DNA from: Lepidostoma basale
Taxonomy: Eukaryota; Arthropoda; Insecta; Trichoptera; Lepidostomatidae
Length of the DNA: 64,000 nucleotides
Assembly (NCBI GenBank): GCA_022606425.2
Contig: JAHDVF020001318.1
Coordinates: forward strand, 248,001 to 312,000
Direction: 5' to 3'
In this document: piece after piece, positions 34,130 through 44,945 of the stretch
Layout: each line of letters begins with the position of its first letter
Numbering within the stretch: position 1 is the first letter of the stretch
The notes under the pieces: generated by a model
The model's database searches: none
Seen by the model: the letters and a program-made list of their open reading frames with translations, nothing else
Told to the model about the DNA's origin: nothing
Translations under genes and position numbers: made by a program

Positions 34130-34335
34130 AAAACTTATATTATGTATTGTATTGGCTTCCATGCACCGGACAGATATGCTCGCGCTAGAAAACACGATAT
34201 TTTGTGCATACAGCACAGCATAACAAATGTCATGGCGCAGCATACAAAAACCCGGGGTATGGTGCTAGTGAATGAGGTGTCAGTCGATGTGGACATTCTC
34301 CAAATGACCTATGCGTCATTTAAGGAGCGTAAGTA
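34130..34335 (+). other. Unassigned open stretch, possible orphan exon
   Basis: An open frame with balanced composition reads FHAPDRYARARKHDILCIQ, then MAQHTKTRGMVLVNEVSVD and a following DILQMTYASFKE, ending beside a GTAAGTAC that could be a splice donor (34329). No upstream acceptor, partner exon or known domain was recognised. It may be part of an unknown transposable element. Confidence 0.3.
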
Positions 34336-34469
34336 CATAACTATTAATTTGTTTATATATGTGTCTTGTTTAAACATGTATGTATACAGTTATTGGGTTC
34401 TAAAAACCTGTTGTATCCGAAAAGAAAAAAAAATGTCGTCATTTAATTTATGGTATACTGCCTACAGTA

Positions 34470-34735
34470 CGCTAAAAATAAGATGCTAGGCAATATAGGT
34501 TTTGTAATAATGTAGGTCTCTTGCATGCCATAAGGAGGGTATGATCGAGGGGACAAAGTCTAGGGGACGCCCACGCCGAGAGTACCTGGAGGACCTGTTG
34601 GTGGCGTGCGCTTCTCATCATATGCAGATTTCAAAAGAGCCGCCCAAGACAGGGAAGAATGGAAGAGAATAATAGAGGAAATTGCTGCAAACCAATCCCA
34701 GGATTGAAACCAGAGAAGAGAAGAATAATTTAAAA
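34470..34735 (+). mobile_element. Non-LTR RT C-terminal fragment
   Basis: MIEGTKSRGRPRREYLEDLL followed after a frameshift by a FKRAAQDREEWKRIIEEI-like stretch. These are the typical last ~60 residues of an insect non-LTR RT. The following LINE-A tail begins directly after it. Confidence 0.7.
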
Positions 34736-35050
34736 CAAACAAACCATCACGCCGTTTCCCCGTAGGGGTAGGCAGAGAGAATGGACCACCATACTACTCT
34801 ATCCTGACAAACCTCTCTAGATTCCTCCACATTCATACAACTAGTCATACACGCACGTTGATTCCTCTGACTTCTAAGATGACCAACCTTTAAAATTTGA
34901 TTAATTTGGTCATGCCATGTTTTCTTCAGTCTGCCTCGACTCCGTACTCCATTTACATCACTAACGTATACTTTCCTAACCATTCTTTCTCCATCCATAC
35001 GTTCCATATGTCCGAACCATCGCAGCGATCCTTTCATAATTTTCTTCAAT
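34736..35050 (-). mobile_element. LINE-A 3' fragment
   Basis: The minus strand encodes KIMKGSLRWFGHMERMDGER, SDVNGVRSRGRLKKTWHDQ and CMNVEESREVCQDRVVWWS. The reversed tail is AACAAACAAACC, intermediate between the two main tail classes. Confidence 0.8.
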
Positions 35051-35254
35051 TTTAATAATTTAAAATAATAATAAAAATTCTAATATCAGTGATCCCAAGA
35101 TACAAACCAGATCTGAGTTAAAAATTTATTTTAATCATAAGGTTTTGAATGTAATAACATTAAGTATACATTTTTTGAATATCAAATGGTTAGTGGAGCT
35201 TAGTTTTTGATTTACTGTTGAAATGGAATTTTAAGCGTTAATTGTCTTAGCTAC

Positions 35255-35580
35255 AGTTGAAAGTAATTAAAATAATGATCTGGAAACTACTGCTATAAAA
35301 ACTGCGTGATTGTGTAAGGAACACCATAATGCTACAAATATGGTCAAATGGGAAAGGCAGCGCTGACGGTATTGGTATCAACATGTGTAGAGATGCTAAT
35401 AAAAATTCCATCATGGCTCTGCATGAAATAACAGATGGACAGTATCCGATTGGAAAACCCTCAAATCGATGGAGACATATATGGAGTTCAGTATCATCTT
35501 GAGGTGATAACATCACAAAAACGGCGCTATAAAAGTTAGCATATTATTATTATTGTTATTATTATTATTATTATAGGATG
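35255..35580 (+). mobile_element. LINE-D 3' end with ATT tail
   Basis: In plus-strand frames the last RT residues can be read (ANKNSIMALHEITDGQYP, then KPSNRWRHIWSSVSS before a stop). A 3' UTR follows with GAGGTGATAACATCACAAAA, GGCGCTATAAAAGTTAG and an (ATT)n tail at 35544-35574. This is the most complete LINE-D end in the window and serves as reference for the shorter copies. Confidence 0.7.
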
Positions 35581-35825
35581 AGAATCCTGTAGCAACAGAT
35601 TGTAGTTATACCAAATATCAGGAGATTTTTTTTTCACCATAAAAAAATGTACTGCACCTACAATACGCTACAAAATATTCAAAGAAATATAAGGTGTGTA
35701 ATCTTGAAAAACAATACTAATATTTGATGTCAGTGATCACAAGAGACACTGGATGTGAGTTTAAAATTATGAGGATTAATAATCACAAAGATGAAATTTA
35801 AAGAATTATCAAATGTATCAGAAAG

Positions 35826-36318
35826 CGAAAAAGGCCGTTCACAATGGAGTTCTGGTCCCAACCCTGTATGGAAGCGAAGCATGGAACTGACAAAAGAAGG
35901 ATGAGAGCAGAATAAATGCGGTAGAGATGAGGTCCTTAAGACGTTTGTGTGGTAGAACGATTTACGATAGAAAGAAATGTAGAGCGGAAGAAAGTATTAT
36001 GAACAAAATTATGAAAGGATCGCTTTGTTGGTTCAGACATATGGAGCGCATGGATGAAGAAAGAACGGTTAATATAGTATACGTTAACAATGTAAATGGA
36101 GTTCGGAGTCGAGGTAGACCGAGGAAAACATGGCATGACCAAATTAATAAAATTTTAATGGTTGGTCATGTAAGAAGTTGGAAGACTCGACGTGGGTATA
36201 TTGCTCGTTGTATGAATGTGGAGGAAGCTAGACAGGTGTGCCAGGATAAAGAGGTGTAGCGGTCCATTCCTTCTGCATACCCTGCAGGGAAACAGCGTGA
36301 TGGTTTGTTGTTGTTGTT
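35826..36318 (+). mobile_element. LINE-A 3' fragment with (GTT)n tail
   Basis: It starts GAAAAAGGCCGTTCACAATG, encodes MRSLRRLCGRTIYDR, NKIMKGSLCWFRHMERMDEE, NGVRSRGRPRKTWHDQINKI and CMNVEEARQVCQD, and ends in GCGTGATGGTTTG(TTG)n. It is a reference copy for the GTT-tailed class. Confidence 0.85.
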
Positions 36319-36364
36319 GTATCAGAAATGTTTTTATTTAGTTTCTTAAATTGTTAATTCTTGA

Positions 36365-36515
36365 AAATTGTGTTTTCAAAATATTTCTTTATAGCAACGG
36401 TCACCCTCCATAAACTGTCTCAACGCCCCCTATGTGCCTCTGTGGAGAGCTTCAGCGTCCAATGAGTATGGGATAAGAATAAGGAGAAGAAAAAAAGAAG
36501 ATGAAGAAGAAAATG
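36365..36515 (+). mobile_element. Probable non-LTR 3' end (A/G-rich tail)
   Basis: CGGTCACCCTCCATAAACTG leads to GAGTATGGGATAAGAATAAG and an AAAGAAGATGAAGAAGAAAA tail. It looks like a LINE-B-type end but no RT motif is readable. Confidence 0.4.
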
Positions 36516-37015
36516 ATGAATTATTTTTGATAATCTTCTCGAAAGACTAAAAAGGGACCTACGAATATATTGATACCACCCTACCTGTGCTAACCTTTCC
36601 CCCCGAAGAATTCACCATATTTTATGATGCCAGTCCACCCCTCCGAGCAGGTGTAGATTTCACATAGAAACTACCGTAAATGAAGTGAAATATCATCCTG
36701 GAGTATTAAATTGTCCTGTACCCTTCACTTCGGGTTGAGGAAATATTAATTGAAGGGACATTAATGCAGTGGAGCAGGGTGTAACTTTAGTAGGGTTCCT
36801 TGGGCTACATGGGAATAGCTATACTCTCGATTTGTGGTTTTATTTATTACTTTTTCAGCATTATTCGTTTCTTATATTATTTCGGGCTCAATAAAAAATA
36901 AAAAAATCATTCGACTGAAATACATTAAAATATTGATTCCTGAGCAAAAATAAACGGTTTTGAATAAATCAATCATAGCCATGATACAAACATTTGTCAC
37001 TTCAATATTGAAATG
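36516..37015. other. Spacer, nothing recognised
   Basis: Moderately AT-rich. There is no consistent frame or repeat. 36570-36770 is less AT-rich. Confidence 0.4.
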
Positions 37016-37550
37016 ATATAACAACAACAACAAACCATCACGCCGTTTCTCCGCAGGGGTAGGCAGAGAGAATGGACCACCACACTACTCTATCCTAGCA
37101 CACCTCTCTAGCTTCCTCCACATTCATTAGCGAGTCAAACACGCACGTCGATTCTTCCGACTTCTAACATGACCGACCTTTAAAATTTGATTAATTTGGT
37201 CATGCCATGTTTTCCTCGGTCTGCCTCGACTCCGTACTCCATTTACATCATTATCGTACACTTTCTTAACCATTCTTTCTCCATACGTGCGCTCCATATG
37301 TCCGAATGAACGCAGCGATCCTTTCATAATTTTGTTCATAATATCTTCTTTCGCTCTACATTCCTTTCTTATATCAGCATTTGAGATTCTATCGTATATC
37401 GTTCTACCACACATTCATATTAGGGACCTCATCTCTACCGCATTTATTCTGCTCTCATCCTTCTTCTGCCAGTTCCATGCTTCGCTTCCATACATTAGGG
37501 TTGGGACCAGAACTCCATTGTGAAGGCTGTTTTCGCTTTCATTGATAAAT
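37016..37550 (-). mobile_element. LINE-A 3' fragment with (GTT)n tail
   Basis: Reversed tail ACAACAACAACAAACC, then ATCACGCCGTTTCTCCG. The minus strand encodes MCGRTIYDRISNADIRKECR, NKIMKGSLRSFGHMERTYGE and NGVRSRGRPRKTWHDQINQI. It extends up to the common LINE-A start (CAGAACTCCATTGTGAAGGC). It is one of the longest LINE-A copies here. Confidence 0.85.
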
Positions 37551-37639
37551 TCTTTCTCCAATAACTATTTTTAAAGCCCCATTCACTTTGCTACCCGCAC
37601 TAACCCTTCATTCGACGATATTGAAATGATATTGTAGTA

Positions 37640-37850
37640 CATATAAAATTTAATTAAAATAAATATATTTGAATAACTTTTTGGAAACATTATATTATCA
37701 CAACACTTTTTTGCGCTTTTCACAAACATGTTTCGGGACACAAACTGCCCTTCTTCAGTGTATAGTATGAATTTTAACTTAAAATTCATACACTGAAGAT
37801 GTGATAATACAATGTTTCCCAAAAGTTACTCAAATGTGAATCCACCACAC
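37640..37850. repeat. PAL P10 palindrome, one side partly deleted
   Basis: The minus-strand core in the left arm is CTGAAGA, A, stem GGG/CCC, GAAAC, ATGTT, with TACA and TGTG available for helix I. The right arm has TACACTGAAGATGTGATAAT, in which the part from stem II to the GAAAC box is deleted. Arms share AACATTATATTATCACAACA and TGTGATAATACAATGTTTCC. Confidence 0.7.
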
Positions 37851-38454
37851 AAAGTGATTGCGAATGTGGAAGAAAAAAAAATCTAATTTCTCATCTACAT
37901 TAGTAAAAATTGAATTCTGATTCCACTTGATATTGGACTAGAAATGTAAATTTTAATTTACTTAGTTAAACTTTGGATAAAAACTTTCATATTTTCTACT
38001 GTTATTTTATGAAAAATTAAAATTATAATACATCAAATTACAATTATTTTAAATAAAAATATATTAACATTTGATTTTGAATTTAATATGATTACATTAT
38101 TTGAAAATGTGATGTCCAAGACATTGCTATATATTGTAATTTTACGTATTTATTTATAAATTCCGTAAATTTCTAAAACTATTATTTATCCTATCAAAAA
38201 AAAACATGAATATTTTGGAACTACTAATATAACATAAAACGTTAAGTAAACGGAAAAAAGTGTCCATGCTTCATTTATTGACCTTTATTTTATGATATAT
38301 ATTTGCTTCGTTTTATGTGAGTACAGTCAATAATATTTTAAGCTAACATAATCCAAAGTAAAAAAACACATCTTCAGCTACTTGAACATGAACAATTCTA
38401 AACATATTTAATAGTTAATTTGACTTCATCATTATAAATAAAAACGGTATGAAT
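37851..38454. other. Very AT-rich spacer
   Basis: No gene or repeat recognised. Confidence 0.45.
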
Positions 38455-38835
38455 AACAAAAATAGCATATGGTGTTGAAGCAAGGGCAGAGACAGTCAGG
38501 ACCAAACAAGTTTTCAGGACTTCTGAGATGAATTACACTGAGAACAATAATAGGCAAGACACTGAGAGATTGCGTGAGGAACACTAGAATTAGAGAGATA
38601 TGTGAGGTTGATGATATTATAAGATGGAGTAGACAGCAAAGAAGAGACTCGTTAGGGCCATGCCAAAGAATGGACACCACCAGAATCCCTCATATTGCAC
38701 TACAAAATCAGCCTCACGGGACTCGTCCTCGTGCAAGATCTCCTAAAAGATGGAAGGACAGCTGGAAAAATATTTCATAGGAAGAGCAACCCACTGAAGA
38801 ACAGACCACATAGATTCTACAACTAGGAAGAAGAA
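38455..38835 (+). mobile_element. LINE-B1 3' fragment (GAA tail)
   Basis: The plus-strand frame shows IREICEVDDIIRWSRQQRRD and TRPRARSPKRWKDSWKNIS, then a stop and an AAGAAGAAGAATG tail. It is closest to the 1180-1530 copy. Confidence 0.8.
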
Positions 38836-39619
38836 GAATGTAAGAATAACTAAAAGTCGTTTTTATTTACGTCTGAAAATTTTATTTAGTGCCCGGACAC
38901 GTTGTTTTTTAATTTGTGTTTTCTTTTCAATTTCTGTCGTTTGGGCCGGGGGTGTATTGACAGCGACCGCGGCACGTTTCATAGTTTTACGTGAAAAATA
39001 TCCCCTGAAGTGGTGGCAAGCGGATCGGCTAGGGGGAGGGTGGGCCACGGAAAGGGGTGGACCCGCTGGGACCTAAAACTCCCGAGTTTCACGAGGTGCT
39101 AAGTAAAATAGCTGCAGCACTGGTGGCCAGTGAAATGCAATGTTCCTCTGAAAAAGCTATTATGTGTACTTTTATTTTTAATATTCGCGGTTCAGTATAT
39201 TTTTTGGCTGCGGAAAAAATTCACACCTGAACCCTAAATTACAGTCTATTCATAAATGCTTTTGTTAAATTTTTTTTCCTGTTTTTGTTTTTGAAATTAT
39301 CTAATCGATGATTTTTTAAATAAGTATCAAAATACTGTTTTATCCATTAAGTTTATTTTTCTTGAAATACTCGTATTTCGAAGATTTAACACCTTTATTA
39401 CGCAAAAATATAAATTTAAAAGAATTAGAGAAAAAAAAATTAAAAAAAAAAATATCATTAAAAATGTCAATATGGAATTAGTTTATACACGAAATGTAAT
39501 ATTTTTTTCTGCAATATATTTTAATATGTTAAATCTTAAGTTAGGGCAGCTAATTTAGCTACATACACGTAAAATAAGCTTGGACTATTGTAATTTCAAA
39601 TAATAATACTTACTAATAT
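38836..39619. other. Spacer with a GC-rich island
   Basis: The segment 38940-39130 is clearly GC-richer than its surroundings (for example GGGGGAGGGTGGGCC near 39029). No exon structure or repeat was recognised. It may be a regulatory element or a fragment from elsewhere. Confidence 0.4.
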
Positions 39620-40053
39620 TAATAGAATAAATTAATGAAATTGGAATAAATGCAGTAGACATGAAATCTATCAGACAAAGGTGTGACCATTCTGTGTATA
39701 TTAGAGTGCCGAATGGAAATATAGCAAGTGAATGCAGTGTGAATGAAAATGTTTTGAAAAAATAATGAAAGGATCATTAAGATGGTTTAAACACATGGAA
39801 AGAAAAAATGTATATGTTAACGATGTAAACGGAACTCGAAATAGAGGAAGACCGAAAAAAACGTTGCACGATCAAATAAATCCAATACTGAATGTCGGGC
39901 ACGCAAGGAGTCGAAGAATTTGACGTGCGTGCGTGACATGTATAGTATAAATGTTGAGGAATCGAGAAAAATATATCCGGAAAGAACAGTGTAGCATTTA
40001 TATATTTCTGCCTACCCCTTCGGAGAAACGGCGTTATGGTTAGTTAGTTAGCT
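39620..40053 (+). mobile_element. LINE-A 3' fragment, old copy (GTTA tail)
   Basis: It has the LINE-A order from the MRSLRR-like region to TTAGTTAGTTAG (40039-40050), with many substitutions and indels (for example near 39760 and 39805). Confidence 0.7.
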
Positions 40054-40154
40054 GTATTCATATCTGGTTATATGATCACATTTAGTAAAACCTTTTTTAA
40101 CGTTATTTTTGCTGAGTATAATTAAATGAAATGAAATATTACTAAAGCTTATTT

Positions 40155-40370
40155 AGTGTTTCTTGAACAATGATGTAAAACTCCATATTAAACAATACGA
40201 ATGGAAACGTCAGTTTTCTAGAAGTTTTATTATATTTTATGGAAATGACATGTTGCGCCCTTCTAAGGCATGATGGCCTTCAAATGACATTTGATAATGC
40301 CTTAGAAGGGCGAAACATGTCAATCTCATAAAATATAATAAAGCTTCTAAAATACTGACGTTTTCATTCG
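40155..40370. repeat. PAL P6 palindrome
   Basis: The arms contain GAAACGTCAGTTTTCTAGAA and its inverse near 40340-40365. The plus-strand core at 40291-40321 is TTGATAA, stem GCC/GGC, GAAAC, ATGTC. Its first box differs from canonical CTGANGA at two conserved positions. P6 is the commonest PAL subfamily here: related pieces are at 6165, 15640, 43460, 46885, 50125, 50935, 51600, 61545 and 63160. Confidence 0.75.
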
Positions 40371-40904
40371 TATTAATCATTACTAAAGCTTTTATCAAAA
40401 CCGGGTTCTTTAAAATACTCTAATGTCGTTCTTTTAGAATTTCAAACAGCATTTTTTTGTAATATTAATTAGAAATATTATTAAAATCGTTATTTTTAAT
40501 TTAGTTTCCCCAACGGCACTGCACGATGTTGGTCGCTTGAAAAGTAACCGGACTTCCTTTTCTTGTGGCAGGGTTCGACAGCTGCCCTCTAAGCCGGCGT
40601 TGGTAAGTGCTCTTTTTACACCACGGCTCCTTACGGCTGCTGGCAAGGTGCATCAGGGGACCCGGTCTCGGTATATTATAACCCTTCCTTATTTTATGAA
40701 AGCTGTAAAGTGATATGTGACGGGAACATAAAAATCCCCCTGGGAAGCGCCGCCGTGCTGATGCGTTATAATTAAATTATTGGACTATCGGGACACGAGA
40801 TGAAACTTTATTAAAATACTCATGACGAGGGCTTAAGATATTAAATTTTCTTTGCTATAAAATGCAATTTCATTGTAAGAACAGTCTATATAATAAGTAG
40901 TTAT
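40371..40904. other. Spacer with a GC-richer patch
   Basis: The segment 40505-40670 is GC-richer and shows no repeat similarity in the window. No exon could be built. Confidence 0.4.
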
Positions 40905-41842
40905 TTTTTACAACATTTTGAATGTAAACAAATTCTTGTAGACAAATACTGGATTTTACCAATTGCGGATAAATTATTTTTTAACTAACTAACTAACTAA
41001 CCATCACGCCGTCTTCCCGAAGGGATAGGCAGAAAGAATGGACTGCCACACTTTTCTTTCCTGACATATTTCTCTCACTTTCTCAACATTCATACATCGT
41101 GTCATGCACGCGCGTCGATTTCTCTGACTCCTCACATGGCCGACATTCAATATTTGATTTATTTGTTCGTGCCACGTTTTCCGCGGTCTTCCTATATTTC
41201 TGGTTCCATTTACATCATTAACATATAATTTTTTTACCATTCTTCCTTCATTCATTCTTTCCACATGTCCAAACCATCTTAATGATCCTTTCATTACTTT
41301 GTTCATGACACCATCATTCTAAATGATCCTTTCATTATTTTGTTCATGACACCATCATTCGCACCGCATTCACTTCTTATATTTTCATTCGACACTCTTT
41401 CATACACAGAGTATCGACACATTCGTCTAAGAGATCTCATTTCTACTGCATTTATTCTACTTTCATCCTTCTTTTGCCAGTTCCATGCTTCGCTTCCATA
41501 CATAAGGGTCGGTAGAAGAACACCATTGTGCACTGCCATTCTAGCTTTTTTGGATAGGTAATTTTTTTTTTTATAAGGATTAATTGTATCTCAATAGAGA
41601 CGAAGATGTAAGTTGTTTTCTGGGAACAGAATATGGTGACCGAGGCGCTTACAGGACTTATGACCCTTCATTGGTTGGGTTGAGCGATCGCTTTATGTTT
41701 ACCACATTCTGTTCCCAGAAAACAATTTACATCTTCGTCTTTAATAAAATACAATTAATCCTTATAAAAAATAATTTATCCGCAATGGGTAAAATCCAGT
41801 ATTTGTCTTCAAGAATTTGAACACATTCAAACTGTTGTATAA
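40905..41842. repeat. PAL P15 palindrome interrupted by LINE-A
   Basis: Outer arms 40905-40982 and 41766-41842 are inverted copies (AAATACTGGATTTTACCAAT against GGTAAAATCCAGTATTTG). Inner arms 41561-41650 and 41700-41780 continue the same palindrome. The left arm is split after ATTATTTTTT (40982) by a LINE-A copy and resumes at ATAAGGATTAATTG (41573). Removing the insert gives a continuous arm matching the right one. Confidence 0.8.
40983..41560 (-). mobile_element. LINE-A copy inserted in the P15 arm
   Basis: Reversed (AACT)n tail at 40984-41001. The minus strand encodes KGSLRWFGHVERMNEGRMVK, NGTRNIGRPRKTWHEQINQI and SVYERVSNENIRSECGANDG. A ~42-bp direct duplication (41281-41321 and 41323-41363, AATGATCCTTTCATTA...) interrupts the frame. 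It reaches farther upstream than most copies (TTTTTTGGATAGGTAA at 41547-41562). Confidence 0.85.
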
Positions 41843-41929
41843 AATAACTGGTCCAAGTTAAAGGCATAAAAATTGGAGAGACATCTCCAGGCGTAATCTA
41901 GTACTGTATGATTTGCAGAGACTTTCAGA

Positions 41930-42130
41930 GTGCATTTATAAAGATTTTTTGCTTAATGCTTTCCAATCTTAATAGATGACGCTAGTGTAGAGTGAACTAA
42001 AAAATGTAAAGATAGGCGCAGGATTCGAGCATATATACAAGTTCCAAAAATGTGTCAGACGTGGTGGTCATAAGAAGGGCGGAATGGGGAATGTTGTTAA
42101 ACATAAAGCGATCGCTCAACCCAACTAGCA
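41930..42130 (-). repeat. P15-related repeat, partial
   Basis: TTCCAAAAATGTGTCAGACG, GGAATGGGGAATGTTGTTAA and AAAGCGATCGCTCAACCCAA match 58780-58895. The last string is the inverse of the P15 inner arm. Confidence 0.6.
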
Positions 42131-42699
42131 AGCTAAAAACAAATTGTATACAGAAATTGGATACAAACAGCTGTTTTGTTTTAATAAAGAATGACTAGTT
42201 ATAACATGTGAAATAATCACAGAAGTAAATATTTTCCACCCTTTAAAAACTTGGTTCACTGTACAATCGTAATCAGAAATAAATTTAAGCTTTTAATGTA
42301 TAAATAAATATTTTTTCTCACACGTTAAAATTTCACAATTAACAATACCAAATGGTTCTCCATTTGTTTTTTTCACTTCTACAATATTATACATACAAAA
42401 TTAATCAGAACAAAATTAAATTAAGTACTTCTCTCTCGCTCTCTTGTATTCAAAATATTCTCGTACTCTTTCTTGATGACATCTGAGTTTTATGACTGTT
42501 CATATTATGACTGTATCATTCAATATTTATTAATATTGAATAAGGTAAATATTCATAAGATAATCACACGTATGAAACTTCGGTATATTTGATTAATTCT
42601 TCAATTTATTATGAATTTTAGAATAACATAATTTGATTATGATGATTATGAATCACAGAAGTCCATTAAAATTATTATTTGAATATGAAAATCAAACGA
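42131..42699. other. AT-rich spacer
   Basis: No gene or repeat recognised. Confidence 0.45.
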
Positions 42700-42905
42700 T
42701 TTGACTAAAATCTCTTGATAGATGTTCATTTCGAATAATAATTTATGAAACGAGGTTTTAAATTTTTTTGGTTTTTTTTTCGACAGCGACCGCTTTCGTT
42801 AGGCTCGTTGGTCATATCAGTCTGTCGATGCCAGCAATCCCGGCGAAACGAGGCATTGTCGAAATAAAGACGAAATAATGTCGAAATATTTTATATAATT
42901 CATTT
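42700..42905. repeat. PAL P14 palindrome
   Basis: The left side TTCGACAGCGACCGCTTTCG is the inverse of a core-to-arm junction. The plus-strand core at 42822-42854 is CTGTCGA, stem GCC/GGC, GAAAC, followed by GAGGC and TTGTCGAAATAAAGACG. It is the same subfamily as 55685-56090. CTGTCGA departs from CTGANGA at one conserved position. Confidence 0.6.
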
Positions 42906-42924
42906 TCTAATTTTTTTTAAATCT

Positions 42925-43070
42925 TAGATAAACTTACGGCGTTAACACTGTGGAATTTCATAATGACGAATTTTTATGAATTAAAACATCATTTTTTCCA
43001 CCAAGCGTGTTTCTCCCAGTGAAAAAAAACAGTGTTTTGATTCATAAAGAAATCGTATTTTTTAAAAAAG
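42925..43070. repeat. PAL P1 subfamily, arms only
   Basis: CGTTAACACTGTGGAATTTC and TTTTATGAATTAAAACATCA with the inverse TTTTGATTCATAAAG correspond to the outer part of P1 (2640-2745). The core is replaced by an unrelated short centre. Confidence 0.6.
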
Positions 43071-43459
43071 CTTTTACAATGACGTAACGCTGTGCAGAAA
43101 ATAATTACGCAGGTATCCTTAAAATTACAAAAAAAGATTGAATTAAAAAAACTCGATAGATATTATCTATTTTATTACACTCAGTCCAGACTAAAGTAAT
43201 GATAGCTTAAAATATTGTCTTTTATTCCGACTAAATACCGTAATGTTTTTGTTATCTCCCCCTCGAGACAAAAGGGCGAACAAGAAAAACCATTACACAA
43301 GTTGATAAAATTAACTACAGTTTGGTAACTTTAAAATATAAAATGTATTCCTACCAGAGTATTAATATAATATGTAAGTATGTGCTTTAAAAATCGTTTA
43401 TAAATAAATTAAATAAGGAAAGAAATAACATAACGCATTAAGAAAAAAAATAGAGAAAA
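43071..43459. other. AT-rich spacer
   Basis: Nothing recognised. Confidence 0.45.
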
Positions 43460-43640
43460 ATGTTATCATTTATTGTTTCTTTAACAATGATGTAAAACTC
43501 CATATTAAATAATTGATGTGAATGGAAACGTCTCTCTTCTAGGATTTTTAGATGGAACGACCTTTCATCTAAAATATAATAAACTCCTAGAAGACTTACG
43601 TTTTCATTAATATTAATTACGAAATGTAATTAATCATAAT
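43460..43640. repeat. PAL P6 palindrome lacking the core
   Basis: The arms TTCTTTAACAATGATGTAAA... and TAATAAACTCCTAGAAG flank a short centre (TAGATGGAACGACCTTTCAT) with no CTGANGA or GAAAC box. It looks like a centre-deleted P6. Confidence 0.6.
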
Positions 43641-43785
43641 AATGTTATACTTTGTACAAAACCACAAGCTATATTTTTGCTGGCGTGAAAATGAATGCAA
43701 CTTATTTCGAGGATGTAATATTCCATCTAAATTGATTCTCTTTAATTTTAATGGTAAGCTCACTTCGTTGGAATCTTAAATATTA

Positions 43786-44140
43786 TCAAATCAAATTAAA
43801 TCAGTTTATTTACTCAAAAGACATTACAAACAGCCTTACACAAAACAGCCAGCCTACATAAATGCTTAAGGCATATATTGAGTATAGGTAAAATATTATA
43901 TTGTATGTATAATATAATACATACAACATAATACCAGGAACGCATTAGAGATGGTTCGAGTCATAGGAAGACAATATACTTTCTAAAGTCAGAGTATTTG
44001 TCTTCTGAACGTACTTTCACTAATATGAAGGACGGGATCTCCAAATGTCTTCTGAACGTATTTTCACTAATATGAAGGACGTGGTCTCCGAGGAGACCGC
44101 GTTCAGAAGACTAATTGCTCTTCACATTGGTGTCACCATA
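43786..44140 (-). mobile_element. LINE-E 3' end, copy 3
   Basis: Reversed tail ATCAAATCAAATTAAATCAG then TTTACTCAAAAGACATTACA. It contains a ~49-bp tandem duplication (43999-44047 and 44048-44096) of the segment starting GTCTTCTGAACGTA. Confidence 0.8.
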
Positions 44141-44264
44141 GACAGATTGGTTCTGGCGGCCCGTAGATAAAACAATCTGTGCTGTCGCTGTCGGAGATAT
44201 CTATCAGAGACAAAAATAACAACATCCTCCAGCTCGGCCGAGTTCTTGAAATATCCCCTGATAA

Positions 44265-44345
44265 TATAAAGTATATATAAGAGCGAGTGGAGGAGGCCTT
44301 TGTCCAGGAGTGGACGGGAATAGGCTGAGGAAGAAGAAGAAGCAG
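44265..44345 (+). mobile_element. Tiny LINE-B-type 3' end
   Basis: GAGGAGGCCTTTGTCCAGGA then GTGGACGGGAATAGGCTGAG and GAAGAAGAAGAAG: an EAFVQEW-like C-terminus, stop, and GAA tail. Confidence 0.6.
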
Positions 44346-44389
44346 AGATATGTTAATTATATATGATAGAATACTGAACAAATGAACTC

Positions 44390-44640
44390 ACTCACTAGGA
44401 TATATAAAACGAAATGGATGAGGGAGAAGAATTGTTAAAAGTTGTATACTAGAATTTTTATTAAAAACATATCGAGGAAAATGTGATAGGACCAAATAAA
44501 TCAATTACTTAAACTGTTTATTTTCTAATTCAGAAAAATCGATCATTGTTCGTGTTACGATATATGAATATAAAGGAAGCTCAACAGGTATATAACATAT
44601 AGACGAGCAGTGTGTCTAGTTAAATAGCGAGTTGGCCTGT
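44390..44640 (+). mobile_element. LINE-A fragment, old copy
   Basis: AAACGAAATGGATGAGGGAG, CATATCGAGGAAAATGTGAT and ATATGAATATAAAGGAAGCT align with the mid to 3' part of LINE-A but with many changes. It is related to the outer element at 47582-48525. Confidence 0.5.
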
Positions 44641-44649
44641 TAGTTACTT

Positions 44650-44945
44650 ATAAAATACCTCTGCCTCTGGTGACACCGGTGGGAAGAGCAATTAGTCTGC
44701 TGAACGCGATCTCCTCGGAGATCGACGTCTTTTATATTAGTGAAGGTACGTTCAGGGGACAAATACTCTTGACTTTAGAAAGTATGTTGTCTTCCTAATG
44801 TCTTACCATCTCTAATGCGTTCCTGGTACTTTGTTGTATTTTTATAATATTTTTCCTGTACTCAATAGATGCTTTAAAAATTTTCCTGTTTGTAATGTCT
44901 TTTGAGTTAATAAACTGATTTGATTTGATTTGATTTGAAAATAAT
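44650..44945 (+). mobile_element. LINE-E 3' end, copy 4 (best tail)
   Basis: It begins CCTCTGGTGACACCGGTGGG, continues through GAACGCGATCTCCTCGGAGA and TTGACTTTAGAAAGTATGTT, and ends AAACTGATTTGATTTGATTT, a GATTT pentamer tail. Confidence 0.85.

Noticed and set aside
41930..42130. A separate new repeat family
   Set aside because: It matches the inverse of the P15 inner arm and 58625-58980, so it belongs to the P15 group.
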